Origin: Sphingomonas sp. PAMC 26621
Lineage (GTDB): Bacteria; Pseudomonadota; Alphaproteobacteria; Sphingomonadales; Sphingomonadaceae
Assembly: GCF_000251145.1 (NCBI RefSeq)
Contig: NZ_AIDW01000036.1
Location: forward strand, 62,001 to 126,000
Direction: 5' to 3'
DNA: 64,000 bases
Below are positions 27,308-36,303 of this stretch, piece by piece (positions within the stretch are counted from its first letter, which is position 1; each line of letters starts with the position of its first letter). The translations under genes and the position numbers were made by a program. The notes beneath the pieces are model-generated. The model had not been told where the DNA came from. It made no database searches and saw only the letters and a list, made by a program, of their open reading frames with translations.

Positions 27308-29707
27308 TCAAAATGCTACCGACCACCGCGCCGCTGCGCCGAGATCCTGCCCCAGCGCGACGAAATTCCCCGGCTGGCGGCGCAGGAACAGGTTGGTCTG
27401 GAGCAGCCCTGTCCACACGGGCAGCGCATAGCGCGCCTCGACATCGATCTCGCGCCCGGTCGGCGCGAGGTTCAGCCGCTGCGCCGTCCAGGTCGAGACC
27501 GCGAGCGTGTCGTAATCGTACGCGGTGGGGAGCGTCAGATCGATCCCGCCGCTGGCGACGCGCAGCGGTTGCGCGATCCGCAGCCCGAAACTGTCGCGCG
27601 CGCCGAACAGCCGGTCCTTGCCGACGTCCGCCGCAAACGCATTTGTGCGGATCGCGCCGGTGCCGGTGAGCCCGCCACGCACGGTCGCGCCGGTCCAGCC
27701 CTGCCGCATCGATCCGCCGACGCTCCACCCGCCGCCCGCCTCGAACCGCGCGGCGGTATCGAGGAACCACGTCGTCGCGCGCGTTCCCCCGAGCGCATCG
27801 CCGAAGCGCGCGCCGAGCACCGTCGCCTGTTCCGCCAGCCGCGTTCCGGTAAGCGCGACGCTCAGGCCACCGAACTGCCGGTCGAGCGTAATCGCGCTGC
27901 GGTCATAGCCATAGCGGCGATAGCGGTTGCGGATCGCAGCGAGCGCATCGGGGTCGCGCGACAGCGTGTCGCCGCTCTCGACCGCCGCGGTCAGCCCGAA
28001 CGCACCGATCTGGCGCCGCAGCGCGCTCGACCCGCGCGCGCGATTGTCGAACCCCGCGCCCTGCAGCGGATCGCGCGCGACGAGGAACGCCGGGTCGCTC
28101 CGCCCGACGAGGCGCGCGGTCAGCGTCGCGCCCCCCTCGGCGAACCCGACCGCGAAAGCGGCACGCGCGCCGAGCCGGCTCGTCACCGTCCCCGCGATCG
28201 CGCGCGCCTGTTCGGCGCTCCCGCGCGAGAGCATCAGCCGCGACACGCTCGCGCCGCCGCCCGCGACCGGCGCGACGGTCATCGCGACGTTCATCATGCC
28301 GCCGACGCTGGTCTGGTAATTGCGCGTGGTCGCGAGCAACTGCCCCGCGAGCGTCGGCGCGGGGCCATCGCGGTGGATCGTCCGCGCGAGATCGACCGCG
28401 AACGCGCGGCTGAACCCGTCGAGGATGACCGCACCGAGCGCGCCCTGCGCCGCATCCCCCATCGGCGCGGACAGGACCGCGTTGGAGCCGAGCGACGCAG
28501 CGGCGTGAGTCCCCGCGACCGACGTCCCGCCGAGCGGCTGGAACGCGCGGGTCAGGTCGAGCACGCCCTTGCCGTACACCGCGTCCTCGCCGGCCGTGCC
28601 CGCATCGCGCGCCGAGGCGTAGAGGATCTGGACGATCTGCGCGCCGGTCAGATTGGGAAAGGCCTGCGCCAGCAACGCCGCCGCGCCCGCGATCTGCGGC
28701 GCGGCGAAGGACGTGCCCGACCACAGGAACGGCGTTCCCGTCTCGTCGGGCGCGCGCACGCCCTCCCCGACCGCCGCGAGATAATGCGCCGACGAATTGC
28801 CGGCGCGGTTGCTGAAGCTCGAGATCGTGTCCGCCCCCGCGGTCCGGCTGTTGTTCGCGCCCACCGACCCCGCGATGATCACCAGCCCGCGCGCGGCGGC
28901 GGTGTTGGCAAGCTGCGCGAACCCGTCGGGATTGACCGCGTTCGTCGGGTCGGTCGCGAAATCGTTCCCCGCCGCGATCACGATGACGATCCCGGCTGCG
29001 GTCGCGCGGTTGACCGCGGTGACCACCGAGCTCCCCGCCGCACTGCCGCCGAGCGAGATGTTGATGACGCGCGCACCATTGTTGACCGCAAGATCGATCC
29101 CGCGCGCGATCGCGCTGTCGGCGAAACTGCAATTGTCGGTCGAGGTCGAGGTGGTCGCGCACGACCCCGGCGTGTCCGCGCGTGCGGCGATGATCGTCGC
29201 GTCGAACGCGATTCCCTGCGTCCCCGCATCGTTACGCCGCCCGGCAAGCGTGAAGGCGACCGCGGTGCCATGCCCGTCCTCGTCCGCCGCCGTCGTCCCG
29301 CCCGCGACATTGGCGGACGCCGACGAAATCCGCCCGGTAAACTCCGCACTGGCGAGCGCGACTCCGCTGTCGACGATCCCGACCGTGATGGTCCGCCCGG
29401 TCGCCCCCGCCTGATATAGGGCAAGCGCGTTCGCCGAGACCGCGCCGACGGTCGCGCGATATTCGGCGGTGTCGTAATTGGTCGCGCTCGGCGTCGGCGT
29501 CGGCGCGGGTGTCGGAGTTGGAGTTGGCGTCGGAGCCGGAGTCGGCGCGGGAACCGGGGTCGGTGCGGGCGTCGGCGTCGTGGTCGGTGGTGCAGGAATC
29601 GATCCGACTCCCCCGCCGCCGCCGCCGCTGCATGCGCCGAGCGAACCGAGCCCTGCCAGAACCGTCGATCGGGCAATGAACCCCAATAGCCGCCGTCGCA
29701 TTGTCAT
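27308..29707 (-). CDS. S8 subtilisin-type protease with autotransporter barrel
   Basis: A 799-residue surface protease. The N-terminus has a signal with a lipobox-like LGSLGAC (Cys26), then a Gly run and a proline-threonine linker (TPTPAPTP-type, about residues 38-75). The peptidase S8 domain follows, with Asp in VGIVDSGV, His in DEDGHGTAVA and Ser in WSGTSFAAPQ. The C-terminal 300 residues are rich in alternating Gly/aromatic strands and end in ARWSVAF, as an autotransporter or outer-membrane barrel does. The combination of a lipobox with a barrel is unusual. It would act at the cell surface. The gene is divergent from the HAD gene and ends 23 bp before the oxidoreductase gene. Confidence 0.85.
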   Translation of the reverse strand: MTMRRRLLGFIARSTVLAGLGSLGACSGGGGGGVGSIPAPPTTTPTPAPTPVPAPTPAPTPTPTPTPAPTPTPSATNYDTAEYRATVGAVSANALALYQAGATGRTITVGIVDSGVALASAEFTGRISSASANVAGGTTAADEDGHGTAVAFTLAGRRNDAGTQGIAFDATIIAARADTPGSCATTSTSTDNCSFADSAIARGIDLAVNNGARVINISLGGSAAGSSVVTAVNRATAAGIVIVIAAGNDFATDPTNAVNPDGFAQLANTAAARGLVIIAGSVGANNSRTAGADTISSFSNRAGNSSAHYLAAVGEGVRAPDETGTPFLWSGTSFAAPQIAGAAALLAQAFPNLTGAQIVQILYASARDAGTAGEDAVYGKGVLDLTRAFQPLGGTSVAGTHAAASLGSNAVLSAPMGDAAQGALGAVILDGFSRAFAVDLARTIHRDGPAPTLAGQLLATTRNYQTSVGGMMNVAMTVAPVAGGGASVSRLMLSRGSAEQARAIAGTVTSRLGARAAFAVGFAEGGATLTARLVGRSDPAFLVARDPLQGAGFDNRARGSSALRRQIGAFGLTAAVESGDTLSRDPDALAAIRNRYRRYGYDRSAITLDRQFGGLSVALTGTRLAEQATVLGARFGDALGGTRATTWFLDTAARFEAGGGWSVGGSMRQGWTGATVRGGLTGTGAIRTNAFAADVGKDRLFGARDSFGLRIAQPLRVASGGIDLTLPTAYDYDTLAVSTWTAQRLNLAPTGREIDVEARYALPVWTGLLQTNLFLRRQPGNFVALGQDLGAAARWSVAF

Positions 29708-29823
29708 TCACGCCATCCCGATACGAAACTCGCCCCACAATCTCCTCGCCGTGTCCCGACGGGTATCGTAGTCGCGCCATCCCTGCCTTGCCCGCCACGC
29801 GCCCTGCGCTTAGAGCCGCGCGC

Positions 29824-30492
29824 ATGCTCGCGCGCCTCGCCCTTATCCGCAATTGGGTTTTCGATTTGGATAACACGCTGTATCCGGCGTCGGCGCGGCT
29901 GTTCGACCAGATGGACGTCAAGATGACCGCTTATGTCGCGCGCGTGCTGGGCGTCGACCTGATCGAGGCGCGGCGAATCCAGAAGGCCTATTTCTTCGAT
30001 CACGGCACCACGCTTGCCGGGCTGATGGCCGAGCATGGCGTCGACCCGCACCATTTCCTCGCCGACGTCCACGATATCGAGATGGACGTGCTCGACGAAA
30101 ACGCCCCGCTCGCCGCCGCGATCGCGCGATTGCCGGGGCGCAAGATCATTTTCACCAACGCCGACACGCCCTATGCGACGCGCGTGCTCGACCGGCTCGG
30201 GCTCGGCGAGACTTTCGAGGCGATCCACGACATCCACGCGATGGACCTGAAACCCAAACCCAACGCCTCGGCCTATGCCGGGCTATGCGCGGCGTTCGAC
30301 ATCGATCCGACCGAGTCGCTGTTCGTCGAGGACATGGCGCGCAACCTCGCGCCCGCCAAGGCGATCGGCATGACGACGGTGTGGATCGACAATGGCTCCG
30401 AACAGGCCGTCGCCGAACAGGACCGCAGCTTTATCGACTTCACCACGCCCGATCTGACGGCGTGGCTTCACGACATCATGGGGGACGCATGA
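29824..30492 (+). CDS. HAD-family pyrimidine 5'-nucleotidase
   Basis: A 222-residue HAD hydrolase of the SDT1/pyrimidine 5'-nucleotidase subfamily. Motif I is FDLDNTLYP, motif II FTNADTPYA, motif III the lysine in DLKPKPNASAY, and motif IV VEDMARNLAPAK. It dephosphorylates UMP, CMP or related monophosphates in characterised relatives. The start at 29824 gives the normal N-terminus (MLARLALIRNWVFDLDNT). Its stop overlaps the dapD start by 4 bp, an arrangement I take as co-translation with lysine biosynthesis. Confidence 0.85.
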   Translation: MLARLALIRNWVFDLDNTLYPASARLFDQMDVKMTAYVARVLGVDLIEARRIQKAYFFDHGTTLAGLMAEHGVDPHHFLADVHDIEMDVLDENAPLAAAIARLPGRKIIFTNADTPYATRVLDRLGLGETFEAIHDIHAMDLKPKPNASAYAGLCAAFDIDPTESLFVEDMARNLAPAKAIGMTTVWIDNGSEQAVAEQDRSFIDFTTPDLTAWLHDIMGDA

Positions 30493-31313
30493 GCGACTTG
30501 CAGACGACGATCGACGCGGCATGGGATGCACGCGACACGGTAAGCTTCGAGACCAAGGGCGCTATCCGCGACGCGGTCGAGACCGCGCTCAACCAGCTCG
30601 ATTCGGGCACGGTGCGCGTCGCCGAGCCCGATGGCGAAGGTGGCTGGCGCGTCAATCAGTGGCTCAAGAAGGCGGTGCTGCTGTCGTTCCGACTCAATGA
30701 CATGGCTGAGATCGCCGGCGGTCCCGACGGCGCGCACTGGTGGGACAAGGTGCCCTCCAAGTTCCACGGCTGGGGTTCGGCCGAATTCCGTCAGGCGGGC
30801 TTCCGCAGCGTGCCTGGCGCGATCGTCCGGCGCGGCGCGTTCATCGGCAAGGGCGCGGTGCTGATGCCGAGCTTCGTCAACCTGGGCGCCTATGTCGGCG
30901 AGAATTCGATGATCGACACCTGGGCGACGGTCGGCAGCTGCGCGCAGATCGGCAAAGGCGTGCATATCTCGGGCGGTGCCGGGATCGGCGGCGTGCTCGA
31001 GCCGCTCCAGGCGGATCCGGTCATCATCGGTGACGGCGCGTTCATCGGCGCACGCAGCGAAGTCGCCGAGGGCGTCCGAGTTGGTGAAGGCGCGGTGCTC
31101 TCGATGGGCGTCTATCTCGGTGCCTCGACCAAGATCGTCGATCGCGCGACCGGCGAAGTGTTCCGCGGCGAAGTGCCGCCCTATGCGGTGGTCGTCCCCG
31201 GCAGCATGGGCGGCGGCGACGGCAAGCCGAGCCTGTACTGCGCGGTGATCGTCAAGCGCGTCGATGCGCAGACGCGTTCGAAGACGAGCATCAACGAGTT
31301 GCTGCGCGACTGA
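30489..31313 (+). CDS. dapD: 2,3,4,5-tetrahydropyridine-2,6-dicarboxylate N-succinyltransferase
   Basis: A 274-residue left-handed beta-helix acyltransferase of the succinylase route to meso-diaminopimelate and lysine. Hexapeptide repeats run from about residue 105 to 225 (GAYVGENSMIDTWATVGSCAQIGKGVHISGGAGIGGVLEP is the conserved core). The C-terminus DAQTRSKTSINELLRD is typical. It depends on succinyl-CoA and acts in the cytoplasm as a trimer. The ATG overlaps the upstream stop (ATGA). No other dap gene is adjacent. Confidence 0.96.
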   Translation: MSDLQTTIDAAWDARDTVSFETKGAIRDAVETALNQLDSGTVRVAEPDGEGGWRVNQWLKKAVLLSFRLNDMAEIAGGPDGAHWWDKVPSKFHGWGSAEFRQAGFRSVPGAIVRRGAFIGKGAVLMPSFVNLGAYVGENSMIDTWATVGSCAQIGKGVHISGGAGIGGVLEPLQADPVIIGDGAFIGARSEVAEGVRVGEGAVLSMGVYLGASTKIVDRATGEVFRGEVPPYAVVVPGSMGGGDGKPSLYCAVIVKRVDAQTRSKTSINELLRD

Positions 31314-31321
31314 CCTAATAG

Positions 31322-31346
31322 CCCCTCCCCTTCAGGGGAGGGGTTG
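31322..31346. repeat. Solo arm of the inverted-repeat element
   Basis: A single CCCCTCCCCTTCAGGGGAGG-type palindrome with the start of the TTG inner part, between dapD and glpX. The partner arm is absent within the following 75 bp, so this is a partial or decayed copy. Confidence 0.75.
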
Positions 31347-31422
31347 CCAGACGCTGCCCCCAACCTCGACATCCTTTGCCTCCCCGCTTAGTCCACTCGA
31401 CAAACGACAAAGAGGATACCCG

Positions 31423-32394
31423 ATGACCGCAGCTACCCGCTCCAAGACGCTCGACCGCGTGCTCGTGCTCGAAATGGTCCGCGTGACCGAGGCGGCGGCG
31501 GTCGCCGCCTCCACCCTCACCGGGCGCGGTGACGAGAAGGCAGCGGATGCCGCCGCGGTCGAGGCGATGCGCGCCGCGCTCAACGAACTCTACATGGACG
31601 GTACCGTCGTCATCGGCGAAGGCGAGCGCGACGAGGCGCCGATGCTGTTCATCGGCGAAAAGGTCGGCTCGGCGATCGGCAAGGGCCCGAAGATCGACAT
31701 CGCGCTCGATCCGCTCGAAGGCACGACGATCTGCGCGACCGCCGGCCCCAACAGCCTTGCCGTGCTCGCGATCGCCGAGGAAGGCGGGCTGCTCAACGCC
31801 CCCGACGTCTATATGGACAAGATCGCATGCGGCCCGGGCTATCCCGAGGGGATCATCGACCTCGACAAGTCGCCCAGCGAGAACGTCCGCGCGCTCGCGG
31901 CGGCGAAGGGCGTCGAGCCCAAGGACATCATCGCCTGCGTGCTCGATCGCCCGCGCCACCAGAAGCTGATCGCCGAGCTGCGCGAACTGGGCTGCGGGAT
32001 CATGCTGATCGGTGACGGCGACGTCGCGGGCGTGATCGCGACGACCAACCCCGATACGACGATCGACATCTACATGGGTGCGGGCGGCGCGCCGGAAGGC
32101 GTGCTCGCGGCAGCGGCGCTGCGCTGCGTCGGCGGGCAGTTCAAGGGTCGGCTGCTGTTCCGCAACGATGACGAGCGCGCGCGGGCGGCGAAGTGGGGCG
32201 TGACCGATCTCGACAAGCAATACGACCTGACCGAACTGGCGCGCGGCGACTGCATCTTCGCGGCGACGGGTGTCACCGACGGCTCGCTGCTCGCGGGCGT
32301 CAAGCGCAAGGGCAAGATCATGACGACCGAGAGCGTCGTGATGCGCGCCAGCTCGGGCACGGTGCGCTGGGTGAAGGGCGAACACCGGATTTGA
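31423..32394 (+). CDS. glpX: Class II fructose-1,6-bisphosphatase
   Basis: A 323-residue gluconeogenic phosphatase of the GlpX type. VVIGEGERDEAPMLFIGE and IDIALDPLEGTTICA hold the metal and substrate residues; GVTDGSLLAGVKR and TESVVMRASSGTVRWVKGEH are the conserved C-terminal blocks. It converts fructose-1,6-bisphosphate to fructose-6-phosphate. The start at 31423 follows AGAGGA. In several alphaproteobacteria this gene follows homoserine dehydrogenase; here it follows dapD. Confidence 0.95.
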   Translation: MTAATRSKTLDRVLVLEMVRVTEAAAVAASTLTGRGDEKAADAAAVEAMRAALNELYMDGTVVIGEGERDEAPMLFIGEKVGSAIGKGPKIDIALDPLEGTTICATAGPNSLAVLAIAEEGGLLNAPDVYMDKIACGPGYPEGIIDLDKSPSENVRALAAAKGVEPKDIIACVLDRPRHQKLIAELRELGCGIMLIGDGDVAGVIATTNPDTTIDIYMGAGGAPEGVLAAAALRCVGGQFKGRLLFRNDDERARAAKWGVTDLDKQYDLTELARGDCIFAATGVTDGSLLAGVKRKGKIMTTESVVMRASSGTVRWVKGEHRI

Positions 32395-32407
32395 TCCAAT
32401 GCTTTAG

Positions 32408-32508
32408 CCCCTCCCCTTTAGGGGAGGGGTTGGGGTGGGGCCGTGCAGCAGAACACGCTCTCTGCGAGGCACGGCCCCACCCCCAGCCCCTCCCCTGAAG
32501 GGGAGGGG
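32408..32508. repeat. Miniature inverted-repeat element, second intergenic copy
   Basis: Arms CCCCTCCCCTTTAGGGGAGG... and ...CCCTGAAGGGGAGGGG, with a core that is the reverse complement of the core at 868-969 (GTGCCTCGCAGAGAGCG on the minus strand). The inner ends CCGTGC/GCACGG add a short extra stem. It lies 13 bp after the glpX stop and may act as its 3' structure. Confidence 0.8.
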
Positions 32509-32555
32509 AGTCCTAAGCCTCTGTCAGCGTGCTTGCACTCCCGCAAATCCCCTAT

Positions 32556-32649
32556 CGTCATGCCGGGCTTGTCCCGGCATCCACCGTGCCGCACACTCGT
32601 CACAGGGAATCGGTGGCACGGTCGCCCCCGGCACAGCGCCGGGGTGACG
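32556..32649. repeat. CGTCA...TGACG bounded palindromic repeat
   Basis: The unit begins CGTCA and ends TGACG. It contains hairpin TGCCGGG-CTTGT-CCCGGCA at the left and CCCCGGC-ACAGC-GCCGGGG at the right, with a weaker CCGTGCC/GGCACGG stem between. A unit of the same plan lies at 49649-49738. It ends 13 bp before the next start codon. Confidence 0.65.
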
Positions 32650-32662
32650 GATGGGGGGCATT

Positions 32663-34522
32663 ATGAAGAGGCTTGCGATACTTCTCGCGCTGACGACCGC
32701 GAGTCTGTCCGTGCCGATTGCGGCCAACCCGGTCCAGGCGCCCGCAATCACCCCGCAATTCCCCTACACCTTCGAAGAAGTGATGGTCCCGATGCGCGAC
32801 GGCGCACGGCTGCAGACCGTTATCCTGCGTCCGCGCGGGCGGACTGGTCCGCTTCCGATCCTGTTCCAGCGGACCCCTTATGGCGTCCCCGATGCCGCGC
32901 CCGACAGCGTCCCCGACAATCAGGTCGCGCTCGACAAGGACGGGTATATCTACGTCATCCAGTCGATGCGCGGGCGGTTCAAGTCGGACGGCGTGTTCAC
33001 GCTGTCGACCGCGGTCCACCCGGGCGACCGCAAGGCGACCGACGAATCGACCGACGCCTATGACAGCATCGACTGGCTGGTGAAGCATGTGACGGGCAAC
33101 AGCGGCAAGGTGGGGATGTGGGGCGTCTCCTACCCCGGTTTCGCCGCCGCGATCGCGCTGATCGGGCCGCATCCCGCGCTCAAGGCGGTCAGCCCGCAGG
33201 CGGCGTGGATCGATTGCTGGCAGTCGGACGATCTCCACCGCAACGGTGCGCTGCGGCTGAGCTATGCGACCGACTGGCTGGCGATGCTCCAGCTCGACAA
33301 GACGCAGGACACGACCTTCGTCTACGACCGCTACGATACCTACGACTGGTTCCTGAAAGCGGGTTCGGTCGAAGAGATCGACCGTCAGCATTTCAAGGGC
33401 AAGGTGCCGATGTTCACCGCCTTGCTCGACCATCCGAACCACGACGCCTTCTACACCGACCAGCGCTGGAGCGACCGGCTCGGCCGGACGACGGTGCCGA
33501 CCCTCAACGTCGCGGGCTATTGGGACCAGGAGGACCCCTGGGGTTCGTGGCAGATCTACTTCAAGCAGGCGCAGAACGACCCCGATCATCTCGCGACGAT
33601 GGTCGCGGGGCCGTGGGCGCACGGCTGGTGGCAGCGCCCGACCGATTCGCTCGGGCCGATCCCGTACGGCGTGCCGAGCGGGCTGCAGTTCCAGGAGCAG
33701 GTCCAGGCACCGTTCTTCGCTTATTGGCTCCACGGCACGGGCACGCGTCCGACCACCGGGATCAAGAGCTTCCAGAGCGGCTCATGGACGTGGAAAAGCT
33801 ACGGAGCCTGGCCGGTCGCGGGGGTGAAGCCGACCGATCTCTTTCTCCACGCCGACGGCTCGCTGTCGTTCACCGCCCCCGCCGCGGGGGAAGCGTGTCG
33901 CGCCTATGTGTCCGACCCGGCCAACCCGGTGCCGTTCCGGCAGCGCCCGATGTCGGGGACCTATCTGTCCCCCGACTGGCAGTGGTGGGAGGCGGCGGAC
34001 CAGCGGTTCGTGCAGGGGCGGCCCGATGTGCTCAGCTACACCAGCGCGCCGCTCGACGCAGACCTGACCGTGACCGGGCATGTCGCCGCTGAACTCGCTG
34101 CAGCGACCACCGGGACCGACGGCGATTTCGTCGTCAAGCTGATCGACGTCTATCCCGAAGATGCCGCGAAGCCGACCGGCCGCCCCAAGCCCGGCGACTA
34201 TGCCCGCTCGCTCAACGGCTATCAGTTGCCGATCGCGATGGACGTCCGCCGCGGGCGTTTCCTCGCAAGCGACACCGCGCCGCAGCCGCTCGTGCCCGGC
34301 AAGGTGATGCGCTGGGACGTGCCGTTACGTGAGCACGACCATGTCTTCCTCAAGGGCCACCGCCTGATGGTGCAGGTCCAGTCGAGCTGGTTCCCGGTGA
34401 TCGACCGCAACCCGCAGACCTTCGTCCCCAACATCGCGCGCGCGAAGCCTGCGGATTTCAAGAGCGCGACGCAGACGGTATGCGCCGGATCCAAGCTGGT
34501 GCTGCCGGTGATGCGGCCCTAG
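32663..34522 (+). CDS. Exported CocE/NonD family hydrolase
   Basis: A 619-residue alpha/beta hydrolase with a signal peptide (MKRLAILLALTTASLSVPIAA). The N-terminal X-Pro dipeptidyl-peptidase-like domain has VPMRDGARLQTVILRP and the nucleophile block GMWGVSYPGFAAA; the acid/His region includes PWAHGWWQRP. The C-terminal half is the jelly-roll domain of the family (DLTVTGHVAAELAAATTGTDGDFVVKLIDVYPED). Members cleave acyl bonds such as cocaine ester, glutaryl-7-ACA or peptides; the substrate here is unknown. The ATG at 32663 is 4 codons inside the open frame and follows GGGGGG. Confidence 0.85.
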   Translation: MKRLAILLALTTASLSVPIAANPVQAPAITPQFPYTFEEVMVPMRDGARLQTVILRPRGRTGPLPILFQRTPYGVPDAAPDSVPDNQVALDKDGYIYVIQSMRGRFKSDGVFTLSTAVHPGDRKATDESTDAYDSIDWLVKHVTGNSGKVGMWGVSYPGFAAAIALIGPHPALKAVSPQAAWIDCWQSDDLHRNGALRLSYATDWLAMLQLDKTQDTTFVYDRYDTYDWFLKAGSVEEIDRQHFKGKVPMFTALLDHPNHDAFYTDQRWSDRLGRTTVPTLNVAGYWDQEDPWGSWQIYFKQAQNDPDHLATMVAGPWAHGWWQRPTDSLGPIPYGVPSGLQFQEQVQAPFFAYWLHGTGTRPTTGIKSFQSGSWTWKSYGAWPVAGVKPTDLFLHADGSLSFTAPAAGEACRAYVSDPANPVPFRQRPMSGTYLSPDWQWWEAADQRFVQGRPDVLSYTSAPLDADLTVTGHVAAELAAATTGTDGDFVVKLIDVYPEDAAKPTGRPKPGDYARSLNGYQLPIAMDVRRGRFLASDTAPQPLVPGKVMRWDVPLREHDHVFLKGHRLMVQVQSSWFPVIDRNPQTFVPNIARAKPADFKSATQTVCAGSKLVLPVMRP

Positions 34523-34545
34523 GCGTCCCTGCCCTTCCGGGCGTT

Positions 34546-34620
34546 TTCCCGCGAAAGCGGGAACCCAGGGTTACGAACGCCGCGCTCAATAACCCTGGGC
34601 TCCGGCCTGCGCCAGAGCCC
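34546..34620. repeat. Bipartite hairpin repeat, CCCAG...CTGGG family
   Basis: Hairpin TTCCCGC-GAAA-GCGGGAA, then CCCAGGGTTA, 16 nt, its exact complement TAACCCTGGG, and overlapping hairpin GGGCTC...GAGCCC. It separates two convergent genes (hydrolase and hydroxyacyl-CoA dehydrogenase). Confidence 0.7.
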
Positions 34621-34627
34621 AGGACCG

Positions 34628-35497
34628 TTACCGCGTCGGCACGGGCTCCGCGCCCGAATAATCATAGAACCCGCGCTTGGTCTTGCGGCCGAACCACCCC
34701 GCCTCGACGTACTTCACCAGCAGCGGCGCGGGCCGGAACTTGGGATCGCCCGTCCCCTCGAACAGGACGCGCGTGATCTCGAGACACGTATCAAGCCCGA
34801 TGAAATCGGCGAGCGTCAGCGGCCCCATCGGATGGTTGAGCCCGAGCTGGCACGCGACGTCGATATCGCGCACCGTCGCCACGCCCTCGCCCAAAGCGAA
34901 ACACGCTTCGTTGAGCATCGGCATCAGCACGCGGTTGACGATGAACCCCGGCGCATCATTGGCGTGGACGATCTCCTTGCCGAGCTTGCGCCCGAACGCC
35001 TCGACCGCGGCCACCGTCGCGTCGGACGTGGCGAGGCCGCGGATCAGCTCGATCAGCCCCATCACGGGAACCGGGTTGAAGAAGTGGACGCCCATGAACC
35101 GCGCCGGATCGGGCGATGCCTGCGCCAGCCGCGTGATCGGGATCGACGAAGTGTTCGACGCGAGGATCGCATCGCTGGCGAGCACCTTGCCGACCTCGGC
35201 GAAGATCGCGCGCTTGATCTCCTCGCGCTCGGTCGCCGCCTCGATCACGAGGAACGCCGGTGCCATCGCGGACAATCCCTCGACCGGCTCGATCAGGCCA
35301 AGCGCCGCATCGCGCGCCTCTGCAGTCATCTTCTCCTTGGTGACGAGACGGTCGAGCGCCTTGGCGATCCCCGCCTTGCCTGCGTCCGCACGGTCCTTCG
35401 ACACGTCGCTGAGCAGCACGTGGAACCCCGCCTGCGCCGCAACCTGTGCGATCCCCGCACCCATCTGGCCCGCGCCGATGACACCTACCGTCTGCAT
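34628..35497 (-). CDS. 3-hydroxybutyryl-CoA dehydrogenase
   Basis: A 289-residue NAD-dependent 3-hydroxyacyl-CoA dehydrogenase without a fused hydratase domain. The dinucleotide site is VGVIGAGQMGAGIAQVAAQAGF, the catalytic histidine is in FMGVHFFNPVPVMGLIELI, and the C-terminal dimerisation domain has GFIVNRVLMPMLNEACFALGEGVA. It interconverts acetoacetyl-CoA and 3-hydroxybutyryl-CoA in fatty-acid or polyester metabolism. The ATG at 35497 is chosen because the upstream 19 codons lack family character. It follows the methyltransferase gene by 39 bp on the same strand. Confidence 0.9.
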   Translation of the reverse strand: MQTVGVIGAGQMGAGIAQVAAQAGFHVLLSDVSKDRADAGKAGIAKALDRLVTKEKMTAEARDAALGLIEPVEGLSAMAPAFLVIEAATEREEIKRAIFAEVGKVLASDAILASNTSSIPITRLAQASPDPARFMGVHFFNPVPVMGLIELIRGLATSDATVAAVEAFGRKLGKEIVHANDAPGFIVNRVLMPMLNEACFALGEGVATVRDIDVACQLGLNHPMGPLTLADFIGLDTCLEITRVLFEGTGDPKFRPAPLLVKYVEAGWFGRKTKRGFYDYSGAEPVPTR

Positions 35498-35535
35498 ATC
35501 CTGTCCTTTGCTGCGTTTTGCCGCAGCCTTAGGGA

Positions 35536-36303
35536 TCAGGCGATGCGGCGGCAATCATAGCCCTTGGTGACATAGGGAAAAGCGACCGGATTGTGCTGAA
35601 GCGCGGGCGTCGCGGTAATCAAGTCGCGGACCTGCGCGACCACCTCGGCGCGCGCCGCCGCGGGCAAGGTGGCGATGAAGCTGGTCGACAGCGTGCGCCC
35701 GACCACGACATCCTCCACCGTACCATGGTGCGCGTAAGCCCATTCGCTTTCTTCGAGCGAAGAAAAGCCCTCCGCAGGAAAGACGTCGCGCCACGCATCG
35801 GCCCGTTCGCGCAGGGCGGTGCCCTGATGCGCGTTGGTCAGCACCGACAGCTGCTTGACCCAGCCGACCGCCTCGTCGCGCAGGTTCCACACCAGCCCGA
35901 GCGTCCCGCCAACCTTCAGCACCCGCCGGATCTCTGCCATTACGGCGGGGGTCGCGAACCAGTGGAACGCGGTCGCGCAGACCACCGCATCAACGCTTTC
36001 ATCGGGCAGCGGGATTGCCTCAGCCTGCCCGACCAGTGGACGCACCTCAGGAAAGTCGGCGACGAGGTGGTCGAGCATGGCCGCGATCGGTTCGAGGGCG
36101 AGGATATCCGCCCCGGTCCTGACCAGCGACGCTGTGAACTTGCCCGTCCCTGCACCGAGCTCGAGCACCGTCCGGCCCGGCGCTATGCCTAGCCGGTCCC
36201 GCATCCAGTCCACGATCGCACCGGGATAGCCCGGGCGGCTCGTCGCATAGACGCCTGCCGCCCGGTCGAACCCGGTCGCCGCGACCGGATGCAGCGGTGT
36301 CAC
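35536..36303 (-). CDS. Class I SAM-dependent methyltransferase
   Basis: A 255-residue methyltransferase of the Methyltransf_11 type. FDRAAGVYATSRPGYP, the SAM loop VLELGAGTGKFTASL, the acidic residue in ILALEPIAAM, and DAVVCATAFHWFATP with RVLKVGGTLGLVWNLRDE are clear. The substrate is unknown. It starts at a GTG (36303) that overlaps the egtD stop by 4 bp, so it is the third gene of the egtB-egtD operon and could act in ergothioneine or another thiol pathway, but that is inference from position. Confidence 0.8.
   Translation of the reverse strand: MTPLHPVAATGFDRAAGVYATSRPGYPGAIVDWMRDRLGIAPGRTVLELGAGTGKFTASLVRTGADILALEPIAAMLDHLVADFPEVRPLVGQAEAIPLPDESVDAVVCATAFHWFATPAVMAEIRRVLKVGGTLGLVWNLRDEAVGWVKQLSVLTNAHQGTALRERADAWRDVFPAEGFSSLEESEWAYAHHGTVEDVVVGRTLSTSFIATLPAAARAEVVAQVRDLITATPALQHNPVAFPYVTKGYDCRRIA

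Noticed and set aside
29478..29600. Tandem DNA repeat in the protease gene as an independent repeat element
   Set aside because: It simply encodes the Pro-Thr linker (TPTPAPTP-type) of the protease and lies in frame.
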